Of a stretch of 7,002 bases of DNA, positions 1-5,575 are shown one piece after another. Position numbers and translations under genes: made by a program. Source of the stretch: Bacteroidota bacterium (GTDB taxonomy: Bacteria > Bacteroidota > Ignavibacteria > Tepidaquicellales > Tepidaquicellaceae); the NCBI GenBank assembly GCA_003519545.1, contig DOWN01000066.1, positions 10,316 to 17,317 of the forward strand, given 5' to 3'. Numbering within the stretch: position 1 is the stretch's first letter; each line of letters starts with the position of its first letter. A model generated the notes under the pieces. The model was not told where the DNA came from, did not search any database, and was given only the letters and a program-made list of their open reading frames with translations.

Positions 1-239
1 TATTTTATGACAGAAGAAATTACAATGATAACAGAACTGATGTTTATCTGGGTGTTAGCAAAGATGGCGGAGAAACTTTTGAAAATATAAAAATAAGTGA
101 ATCGCCATTTATACCTGAAACGGAAATATTTTTCGGAGATTATATAGGAATTGACTCTTATAATGATTTGGTTGTTAATGCATGGACAAGAATGGTTGAT
201 AAAAAATTAAGTATTGTATTTGCAAAGATACAGTTTTAA
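1..239 (+). CDS. C-terminal end of an Asp-box (BNR/sialidase-like) protein, 5' partial
   Basis: The frame beginning at base 3 is open from the window edge to a TAA at 237-239 and gives 78 residues of a longer protein. Residues 19-26 read SKDGGETF, a good match to the Asp-box (S/T-x-D-x-G-x-T-F/W) that sits on beta-propeller blades of sialidases and other BNR-repeat proteins. It is followed by FFGDYIGI (about residues 43-50) and a final strand with NAWTRM, the usual closing part of secreted exo-sialidase-like propellers. The substrate cannot be told from this end; many members are only propeller-fold proteins, not sialidases. The protein stops right after the propeller, with no visible C-terminal secretion-sorting domain. 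The signal peptide and catalytic part lie outside the window. Family-level call fairly sure, enzyme activity unknown. Confidence 0.7.
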   Translation, partial: FYDRRNYNDNRTDVYLGVSKDGGETFENIKISESPFIPETEIFFGDYIGIDSYNDLVVNAWTRMVDKKLSIVFAKIQF

Positions 240-336
240 TATTCAGGTAATAATTTTTCAGATATTATTATAATTGAATTAATTATATTAATATTAATTC
301 CAAATATTTCTACTCAAATAAAAATTTTTAACACGA
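240..336. other. AT-only intergenic spacer before dnaX, with weak inverted repeat
   Basis: This 97-base spacer is nearly all A and T. It contains a perfect 8-base inverted repeat, GAATTAAT at 276-283 and ATTAATTC at 293-300, with a 9-base loop. The stem has one G-C pair and no T-run follows it, so it is a poor intrinsic terminator and may be only AT-rich coincidence. The dnaX promoter presumably lies here, but I find no convincing -35/-10 pair and no TTTG core typical of Bacteroidota promoters. Confidence 0.35.
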
Positions 337-1599
337 TTGAATTCTGAATTTAAGGTAAGTGCGAGAGAGTTTAGACCTCAGAAATTTTCTGAAGTTATAT
401 CGCAGGAATTTGCTACGAGAACACTCAAGAATGCCATTAAGAATAATAAAATTGCACATGCATATTTATTCTGTGGTCCGAGAGGAACAGGAAAAACTAC
501 ACTTGCGAGAATTTTTGCAAAAGCAATGAACTGTTCAAATCAGTCCGACGGTGAACCATGCAATAAATGTGACAGTTGTATAGAAATAACTTCAGGTGGA
601 CATCCTGATGTGTTTGAACTTGATGCGGCTTCTAACAGAGGAATTGATGATGTAAGAGCAATTCAGGATGCAGCTAAGTTTTATCCTATCAAAGGTAAGT
701 TTAAATTTTTTATAATTGATGAAGTGCATATGTTGACTATACAGGCATTTAATGCACTTTTGAAAATTCTTGAAGAACCTCCCGCATACTTGATTTTTAT
801 TCTCGCAACAACGAATCCTGAAAAAATACCTCAGACTATAACGAGCAGATGCCAGAGATTTTTATTGAGCAGATTTAAAATCAATGAAATTATTTCAAAA
901 TTAAAAGATGTTGCAAAACAAAGAAAAATCAAAATTGATGATGAATCACTTTTTGAAATTGCAAAATTAGGTGACGGTGCGTTACGTGATGCACTCGGTA
1001 TTTTTGATATGGTAATTTCATTTTCTGAAACAGAAATTAAAATTAAAGATCTAAAAGAATTTTTAAATCTTCCCGATAAAGAAATATATTTTAAAATTAC
1101 AGAATTTGTTAAATCAAACGATACCTTAGAGTTATTAAATTTGTTTAATAGTTTGGTAGATAAAGGATTTGACCTTCAGACTTTTTATAACGGGATCACA
1201 GAACATTTGAGGAATATTTTGATTATTAAATCAACCGGAAATGAAGATTTATTAAATGAAACCGATGTAATTAAATCAGAATACAAAAAGCATTCTGAAA
1301 GTTTTACTGCCGAAGAAATTCTCAGATTATTAAATCTTTTATTCGAATCAGAACAAAAATTTAAATACAGTTTTAATCAGAAAATATTTATGGAGTCGCT
1401 CTTGCAAGAGATGGTCAAACTCAATTCGGAAACTGTGAACTTTGATAAACTTATAACTGAACTCAACGAGTTTAAAAAAAAAACTCTGAATCCTGAAATA
1501 ACCGATATAGATGAAATTGTAAAAAAAGTAACTCCTAAAAAAGACATTCTTATCGAAAAATTAAAAGATTTATTTGATATAGAAGAACATATAAATTAA
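337..1599 (+). CDS. dnaX: DNA polymerase III subunit gamma/tau, short gamma-like form
   Basis: Clamp-loader ATPase that loads the beta sliding clamp during replication. The AAA+ domain is complete: Walker A GPRGTGKT at residues 47-54, zinc-module cysteines C66, C75, C78 and C81, Walker B with DEVH at 128-131, the SRC arginine-finger motif at 170-172, and sensor 2 GDGALRDAL at 212-220. Residues from about 222 to 370 fit the helical collar domain. The protein then ends at 420 residues. E. coli tau is 643 and gamma 431, so the tau region that contacts DnaB and polymerase alpha is absent. The start is TTG at 337: an in-frame TAA lies at 319-321, the next Met is residue 64, and the conserved N-terminal segment (AREFRPQKF) begins just after it. 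No Shine-Dalgarno is visible. A ten-A tract occurs at 1474-1483. First gene of a tight run, 3 bases before the next. Confidence 0.95.
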   Translation: MNSEFKVSAREFRPQKFSEVISQEFATRTLKNAIKNNKIAHAYLFCGPRGTGKTTLARIFAKAMNCSNQSDGEPCNKCDSCIEITSGGHPDVFELDAASNRGIDDVRAIQDAAKFYPIKGKFKFFIIDEVHMLTIQAFNALLKILEEPPAYLIFILATTNPEKIPQTITSRCQRFLLSRFKINEIISKLKDVAKQRKIKIDDESLFEIAKLGDGALRDALGIFDMVISFSETEIKIKDLKEFLNLPDKEIYFKITEFVKSNDTLELLNLFNSLVDKGFDLQTFYNGITEHLRNILIIKSTGNEDLLNETDVIKSEYKKHSESFTAEEILRLLNLLFESEQKFKYSFNQKIFMESLLQEMVKLNSETVNFDKLITELNEFKKKTLNPEITDIDEIVKKVTPKKDILIEKLKDLFDIEEHIN

Positions 1600-1602
1600 A
1601 AA

Positions 1603-2484
1603 ATGAAATATTACGGAATAAAAAAAAATTTTCTTGCAATAGAAGAATCAGTTTCAAATTATGATTTCTCAAAGGTCGTGATTTTACCTGTCCCGTACGA
1701 AGCAACAACTTCTTATGGAAAAGGCACAGGTAAAGGTCCTATGGGAATAATCAATGCTTCGCATTATGTGGAACTCTTCGATGAAGAATTAAACAGAGAA
1801 CTTTGTAATGAAATTGGAATTTGCACGCTTAAAGAACTTAATATGAAGGATAAGAAAGGTAAAAAAGCGTTAGACTTTATATATAAAAACGTTAATGAAC
1901 AGATTAAGAACGGTAAATTTGTTATAACTTTAGGCGGTGAACATTCCATCTCGACTGCTCCTATCAAAGCACACTTTGATAATTATGAAAATTTGTCAAT
2001 ACTTCATTTTGATGCTCATTCTGATTACAGACAAGAATATGAAGGCTCAATTTATTCTCACGCATCTTTCGCTGCGAGAGTTGCCGAGTTTACTAAAGAT
2101 ATTGTTCAGGTTGGAATTCGTGCTCAGTGCAAAGAAGAGTATGATTTTATAAAAGAAAATAATTTAAAAACATTTTATGCTTTTGAAATCAGAAACGGTA
2201 AATACGGATATGACTGGGAAAATAAAGTTATAGATTCACTAAAAGAAAATGTTTACATAACTTTTGATGTAGATTATTTTGATCCTTCCGTAATGCCATC
2301 TACCGGAACTCCGGAACCGCTCGGCTTCTATTGGGAAGAGACTTTAAGATTATTAAAAAAATTAGGTAAGCAAAAAAAAGTTGTCGGATTTGATGTGGTA
2401 GAACTTGCTCCTCAGAAAAATTATTCTTATCCGGATTTTCTGACGGCTAAATTGATTTATAAAATGTTAAATTATTTTTTCTGA
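1603..2484 (+). CDS. speB: Agmatinase-type ureohydrolase
   Basis: Member of the arginase/agmatinase/formimidoylglutamase superfamily, binuclear-manganese enzymes that release urea (or a related small product) from guanidino compounds. All metal-binding motifs are present: GGEHS at 111-115, DAHSD at 137-141 and FDVDYFDP at 221-228, followed by the STGTPEP stretch. SHA with H153 and the late GFDVVELAP also fit. At 293 residues it has normal length for a cytoplasmic agmatinase, and its DAHSDYRQEYEG...SHA layout is of the agmatinase type rather than classic arginase. The likely reaction is agmatine to putrescine plus urea, but superfamily members are often misassigned and no arginine decarboxylase gene lies here, so the substrate is inference. 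ATG starts 3 bases after the dnaX stop. The gene ends in TGA, which abuts the next start. An A9 run at 1620-1628 spans codons 6-9. Confidence 0.88.
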   Translation: MKYYGIKKNFLAIEESVSNYDFSKVVILPVPYEATTSYGKGTGKGPMGIINASHYVELFDEELNRELCNEIGICTLKELNMKDKKGKKALDFIYKNVNEQIKNGKFVITLGGEHSISTAPIKAHFDNYENLSILHFDAHSDYRQEYEGSIYSHASFAARVAEFTKDIVQVGIRAQCKEEYDFIKENNLKTFYAFEIRNGKYGYDWENKVIDSLKENVYITFDVDYFDPSVMPSTGTPEPLGFYWEETLRLLKKLGKQKKVVGFDVVELAPQKNYSYPDFLTAKLIYKMLNYFF

Positions 2485-3138
2485 TTGGATATTAAGAAAC
2501 AAGCATTAACAATCGTAAAGAAACTTGCCGGTGAATATCCTGATGCTAAGTGTCATTTAGATTTTAATTCTCCTTTCGAACTTTTGATTTCTACAGTCTT
2601 AGCCGCACAATGCACTGATATAAGGGTGAATATGGTGATGGTCCCTTTATATAAATCAAAATATAAATCCCCTGAAGATATTCTAAAAGACGGATACGAA
2701 AAATTTCGTGATGAAATAAAATCAATTAATTTTTTTAATAATAAAGCCAAAGCAGTTTTATCAATCTGTCAGGATTTAGTTGAGAAATATAATGGTCAAG
2801 TTCCGGGTGATATGGATGAACTAATTAAACTTGCCGGTGTAGGAAGAAAATCTGCAAGTGTTGTCCTCGGAAATTGTTTTGGTAAAAATGATGTAATAAT
2901 AGTGGATACTCATTTGAAAAGAGTGGGTACAAGACTCGGTTTAATTACTGAAGACGATCCTACAAAAATTGAAATGGAATTGAAAAATATAATTCCGGAT
3001 AATGAACAATTCAGATTTTCAATGAGAATCGGAGAACATGGAAGACAAATTTGCGAAGCAAAAAAACCAAAATGTAATGATTGTTTCCTTTATAAAATTT
3101 GCCCTTCTTACGAATCATTAAGTTTAAAAATTAAATAA
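2485..3138 (+). CDS. nth: Endonuclease III, DNA glycosylase/AP lyase
   Basis: Bifunctional base-excision-repair enzyme that removes oxidised pyrimidines and cuts at the resulting abasic site by beta-elimination. The helix-hairpin-helix reads LAGVGRKSASVVLG (116-129), with the Schiff-base lysine K122 and catalytic aspartate D141 in VDTHLKRV, equivalent to E. coli K120 and D138. The C-terminal [4Fe-4S] loop has the exact C-x6-C-x2-C-x5-C spacing: C190, C197, C200 and C206. At 217 residues it is close to the 211 of E. coli. The start is TTG at 2485, immediately after the TGA of speB. It is supported because the N-terminus then aligns in length with E. coli Nth up to the shared SPFELLI motif. With no spacer for a ribosome-binding site, translation probably depends on coupling to speB. 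The stop TAA abuts the ATG of the next gene. Confidence 0.96.
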   Translation: MDIKKQALTIVKKLAGEYPDAKCHLDFNSPFELLISTVLAAQCTDIRVNMVMVPLYKSKYKSPEDILKDGYEKFRDEIKSINFFNNKAKAVLSICQDLVEKYNGQVPGDMDELIKLAGVGRKSASVVLGNCFGKNDVIIVDTHLKRVGTRLGLITEDDPTKIEMELKNIIPDNEQFRFSMRIGEHGRQICEAKKPKCNDCFLYKICPSYESLSLKIK

Positions 3139-3639
3139 ATGAACGAAGATAAATTAGAAGCATTAAAAAAAATTCAGGTAATCCTTATGGATCTTGACGG
3201 ATGTTTAACAACAGGTCATATTATCTATTCAACATCAGGAGAAGATATAAAAATGTTTCATACTCATGATGGATTTGGAATTACAAGAGGAAGAGAATTA
3301 GGTTTGAAGTTCGCGGTTATAAGCGGAATGGGGTCTCCCGTGAATCACAGACGAGTTGAAAAATTAGGTATCCATCATTTATATGAATATATAAAAGATA
3401 AAACTATTCCATTTGAAGAATTAAAAAAAGAATATAATCTTCCGGCAGAAGCATTTGCTTTCATAGGAGATGACGAATTTGATATCCCATTATTACAAAA
3501 AGTTGGATTTTCTGCTTGCCCTTCATCAGCGATTGATGAAGTAAAAAATCATGTAGATTATGTTTGCAAAAGAGCAGGCGGTGACGGTAGCATCAGAGAA
3601 CTAATTGATATGGTTTTAAAAGCAAAAGGATTATTGTAA
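3139..3639 (+). CDS. kdsC: Kdo-8-phosphate phosphatase (HAD family, KdsC/YrbI type)
   Basis: Cytoplasmic HAD phosphatase that converts 3-deoxy-D-manno-octulosonate 8-phosphate to Kdo, needed for the LPS inner core. It is a minimal, cap-less HAD protein of 166 residues. Motif I is DLDGCLTTG, with nucleophile D18 and acid/base D20. A THDGFGI segment follows at 42-48, then motif II around VISG (60-63), K88 as the conserved lysine, and motif III GDDEFD at 110-115. The C-terminal AGGDGSIREL matches the tail that completes the active site of the neighbouring subunit in KdsC tetramers. One oddity: the usual SGR after motif II reads SGMGSP, with Met64 in place of the common arginine. ATG abuts the nth stop. 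It is the last gene of the plus-strand run and overlaps the convergent ada 3' end by 9 bases. No other Kdo genes are in view. Confidence 0.9.
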   Translation: MNEDKLEALKKIQVILMDLDGCLTTGHIIYSTSGEDIKMFHTHDGFGITRGRELGLKFAVISGMGSPVNHRRVEKLGIHHLYEYIKDKTIPFEELKKEYNLPAEAFAFIGDDEFDIPLLQKVGFSACPSSAIDEVKNHVDYVCKRAGGDGSIRELIDMVLKAKGLL

Positions 3640-3645
3640 TTTTTT
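3624..3645. terminator. Weak AT hairpin at the kdsC/ada convergent ends
   Basis: Where kdsC and ada meet, ATTA (3630-3633) and TAAT (3637-3640) form a short stem with a TTG loop. Outer A4 (3624-3627) and T5 (3641-3645) could extend it past a GG bulge. A T-run lies on the 3' side of each strand, so a bidirectional terminator is possible, but the stem has no G-C pair and is very weak. It is reported only because no better terminator exists between the convergent genes. Confidence 0.2.
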
Positions 3646-4668
3646 CTCCAGATTAATTAATCTTTCTTTTCTCCATAAACCTCCTCCGTATCCTGTTAAC
3701 TTTCCATTCTCTCCGATAACTCTATGACATGGAATTATTATTGCAATTCTGTTCTGACCGTTAGCATTTGCAACGGCTCTCACTGACTTTGGAATTTTCA
3801 TATTAACCGACTGTTGTTTATAAGAAATTGTTTCTCCATAAGGAATTTCCATTAATGAATTCCAAACCTTATTCTGAAATTCACTTCCGGGAGTAAGCAA
3901 TTCGATATCAAAATTTTTTCTTTTACCTTCAAAATATTCTTCGATTTGTTTTTTTGTTTTTTCAATAACTTTGTTTGAAGATTGAATAAATTTAGCATTC
4001 AGAAGTTTTGTTAACTGTTTAAGTTCAGTCTCAAGCATTCTCCTGTCAGTAAATTCAAGAATACATAATTTATTTTCAGTAGCACCCGCTATCATAGTTC
4101 CTAGTGGTGTATTAAATCTTTGAATGTTAACAACAGTAATTTCTTTTGAATTGTTGGGAGTAACTCCAAAAATTTTTTTGAAACTGTCATTAAATCCGCT
4201 TAATGATTCAAAGCCCATATTGAATGCGGTATCTGTCACTGTTTTACCGTTACTAATCTCTTTAAAGGCAGTGTTTATTCTGTTCATTCTTTGATATGCA
4301 TGAAATGTTAAACCAAAATTTTTTTTAAACCATCTCCTTAGAGTTGCAGGTTCATAACCCATCTTCCTTAAATCATAATCTTTAAATTTTCTCTCAGGAG
4401 ATTCATTTATTTTAGATATAAGTAAATTTATATCTTTGTTTTCATTATTTGTATCGCCTAATGGTTTGCAGATTTTACATGCCCTGAATCCGTTTTGCAA
4501 TGCTTCTTTGATTGAACTGAATATTACAACATTTTCCGGCTTTGGTCTTTTTGCGGTGCATACAGGTCTGCAAAAAATTCCTGTCGTTTTAACACCAACC
4601 CAATAAATACCGTCATACTTTAATTCATTTCCTATAAATGAATTGAATATTTCTTCAAATTGTTTCAT
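3631..4668 (-). CDS. ada: Ada: methylphosphotriester/O6-methylguanine-DNA methyltransferase and transcriptional activator
   Basis: Complete three-domain Ada of 345 residues (E. coli 354). The N-terminal zinc domain carries C33, C37, C64 and C67, equivalent to E. coli C38, C42, C69 and C72; C33 would be the methyl acceptor from phosphotriesters. An AraC-type DNA-binding region follows, with two helix-turn-helix units near 98-119 and 143-168 (VTDTAFNMGFESLSGF). The C-terminal methyltransferase domain starts near residue 184 and has the active-site PCHRV with C314 (E. coli C321), preceded by ANGQN and followed by LTGYGGGLW. In E. coli, methylation of the N-terminal cysteine turns Ada into an activator of its own gene; the same is likely here because all acceptors are intact. 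ATG is at 4668, with no Shine-Dalgarno and an AT-rich leader. It lies 56 bases downstream of the PhzF gene on the same strand, so it may be cotranscribed or use its own promoter. Confidence 0.95.
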   Translation of the reverse strand: MKQFEEIFNSFIGNELKYDGIYWVGVKTTGIFCRPVCTAKRPKPENVVIFSSIKEALQNGFRACKICKPLGDTNNENKDINLLISKINESPERKFKDYDLRKMGYEPATLRRWFKKNFGLTFHAYQRMNRINTAFKEISNGKTVTDTAFNMGFESLSGFNDSFKKIFGVTPNNSKEITVVNIQRFNTPLGTMIAGATENKLCILEFTDRRMLETELKQLTKLLNAKFIQSSNKVIEKTKKQIEEYFEGKRKNFDIELLTPGSEFQNKVWNSLMEIPYGETISYKQQSVNMKIPKSVRAVANANGQNRIAIIIPCHRVIGENGKLTGYGGGLWRKERLINLEKKLQ

Positions 4669-4671
4669 TTA

Positions 4672-4704
4672 CAAAAATAAATATTTATCTGAAATTCTGA
4701 CAAC
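4672..4704 (-). promoter_or_regulatory. Candidate Bacteroidota-type promoter of ada, possibly leaderless
   Basis: Reading the minus strand, GTTG (4704-4701) is followed by a 21-base spacer and TATTTTTG (4679-4672). The second element is an exact match to the TAnnTTTG -7 consensus known from Bacteroides; the first matches three of four bases of the TTTG -33 element, at an accepted distance. The start of transcription would fall at or next to the A of the ada ATG (4668), giving a leaderless message. The AT richness makes chance matches likely, and the phylum is itself inferred. Confidence 0.35.
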
Positions 4705-4719
4705 CGAAATCTGAACAAC
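4691..4719 (-). repeat. Tandem 14-base repeat upstream of ada, candidate operator
   Basis: Two neighbouring copies lie in the ada upstream gap, written here as plus strand: GAAATTCTGACAAC (4691-4704) and GAAATCTGAACAAC (4706-4719), 15 bases apart from start to start. They match at 10 of 14 positions without gaps, and differ only by moving one T and one A if gaps are allowed. The ada-proximal copy overlaps the candidate -33 element. AraC-type activators commonly bind direct repeats, so this could be the Ada site. There is no resemblance to the E. coli Ada box AAAGCGCA, and a 15-base period is not a whole number of helical turns. Confidence 0.4.
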
Positions 4720-4737
4720 TAATTTTAAAAAGTTGTT
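4714..4737 (-). repeat. Inverted repeat spanning the PhzF-gene stop codon
   Basis: AACAACT (4714-4720) and AGTTGTT (4731-4737) form a perfect 7-base inverted repeat with a 10-base loop, and the stop codon of the PhzF gene (4725-4727) lies in the loop. In the minus-strand RNA it would fold as a modest hairpin, but no U-run follows, so it is not a clear terminator. It could be an attenuator, an RNA-end stabiliser or a protein-binding palindrome next to the ada repeats. Confidence 0.3.
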
Positions 4738-5513
4738 TCAATTTCAAAAACAGTAACTGCTTTGCCAAAAATTTCTACTCTGTCGCCGTTTAAAAATACT
4801 TTAAATTCACCTGTTCTTTTTGAACATTGTTTCGCTTTAAATTCAGTTTTACCGGTGACTTTATTCCAGTAAGGAGCAAGGGCACATTGAGCCGAACCAG
4901 TCGCAGGGTCTTCAGGAATACCTACTGCAGGTGCAAAACATCTCAATAAATAATCAAAATTTTTATCATCTGAACGTGAGGTTAAAACTACATCTCCTAA
5001 TCCGTTTTGCATTAGTTTGTTCAAATCCGGAGCGGCATTTATTAATTCATTCTGATTTTCTACAACAACTAAAGTCCAGTGATCATTTGTATCATACATT
5101 GCTATAGGTTTTATCCCTGATGCTTCTGTGAATTTTTCGTAATCAATTCTTTCATTCAGTTCTAAAACAGGAAAATTCATTTTTATATACTCTCCTGAAT
5201 TAATCGTTCTTAATTCAGCAGAATTTGCTTTAAAAATTATTTCCTTTTCAAGTGGTTCAATATTTTTTTCATATAGAATATGTGCTGTAGCAAGTGTTGC
5301 GTGTCCGCAAAGATTAATTTCACTTTCAGGAGCGAAAAATTTAATTCTATAATGATCTCCGTTTTTGTAAATGAATGCTGTTTCTGAAATGTCCATTTCT
5401 AATGCAATATTCTGCATTAAATCTTTTTCAAGCGGTTTATCTGTTATACAAACTCCCGCAGGATTTCCTTTGAATTTCTCATTTGTGAATGAGTCAACCT
5501 GATAAATTTTCAT
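4725..5513 (-). CDS. PhzF-family isomerase-like protein (YddE type)
   Basis: Full-length PhzF/YddE-family protein, 262 residues, with the two-lobed diaminopimelate-epimerase-like fold expected. The N-terminal VDSFTNEKFKGNPAGV is the family signature. Catalytic-type residues are present: E44 in SETAF, H71 in CGHATLA (69-75) and D202 in the EDPATGS loop (201-207). PhzF itself isomerises a dihydro-hydroxyanthranilate in phenazine synthesis, but there are no other phenazine genes here, so this should not be named phzF; most bacterial members, like E. coli YddE, have no known substrate. The protein has no signal peptide and should be cytoplasmic. ATG is at 5513, preceded by an AT-rich stretch without a Shine-Dalgarno. 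It lies 56 bases upstream of ada on the same strand and diverges from the DUF1800 gene. Whether it shares alkylation-inducible control with ada is open. Confidence 0.88.
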   Translation of the reverse strand: MKIYQVDSFTNEKFKGNPAGVCITDKPLEKDLMQNIALEMDISETAFIYKNGDHYRIKFFAPESEINLCGHATLATAHILYEKNIEPLEKEIIFKANSAELRTINSGEYIKMNFPVLELNERIDYEKFTEASGIKPIAMYDTNDHWTLVVVENQNELINAAPDLNKLMQNGLGDVVLTSRSDDKNFDYLLRCFAPAVGIPEDPATGSAQCALAPYWNKVTGKTEFKAKQCSKRTGEFKVFLNGDRVEIFGKAVTVFEIETTF

Positions 5514-5575
5514 AATTTTAATTTTAAATTAAACCCGGGGAAAAAATATTTGTCTTAAGTTTAAACATAATTTAA
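5514..5575. promoter_or_regulatory. Divergent intergenic region with candidate overlapping promoters and palindromes
   Basis: These 62 bases must hold the starts for the PhzF-family gene (minus) and the DUF1800 gene (plus). On the plus strand AATATTTG (5545-5552) misses the TAnnTTTG pattern by one base. On the minus strand TATGTTTA (plus coordinates 5562-5569) also misses by one. The perfect palindromes CTTAAG (5554-5559) and GTTTAAAC (5559-5566) sit between and over them, and an isolated CCCGGG (5534-5539) stands out in otherwise A/T sequence. This fits a shared control region, but each match alone is weak. Confidence 0.3.

Noticed and set aside
276..300. Inverted repeat before dnaX as an intrinsic terminator
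   Set aside because: The stem is almost all A-T and no T-run follows; such repeats are expected often in sequence this AT-rich.
1519..1530. A7 followed by G (A-AAA-AAA-G) in dnaX as a ribosomal -1 frameshift site like that of E. coli
   Set aside because: The -1 frame meets a TAA within a few codons, so only about 20 residues would be lost, and I see no Shine-Dalgarno-like stimulator or stable hairpin nearby.
1764..1967. Open frame of 67 codons on the minus strand inside speB
   Set aside because: It lies wholly within speB, whose GGEHS and other metal motifs fix the coding strand, and its translation resembles no known protein.
1937..2152. Open frame of 71 codons on the plus strand inside speB
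   Set aside because: It is an out-of-frame shadow over the DAHSD region of speB with no independent start signal.
2482..2484. TGA between speB and nth as a selenocysteine codon joining the two
   Set aside because: Both proteins are complete and of normal family length on either side, and there is no selenocysteine-insertion hairpin visible.
2553..2750. Open frame of 65 codons on the minus strand inside nth
   Set aside because: It is antisense to the conserved N-terminal half of Nth and has no recognisable domain.
4725..5513. Naming the PhzF-family gene as part of phenazine biosynthesis
   Set aside because: None of the other phenazine genes are in the window, and the family is much wider than phenazine producers.
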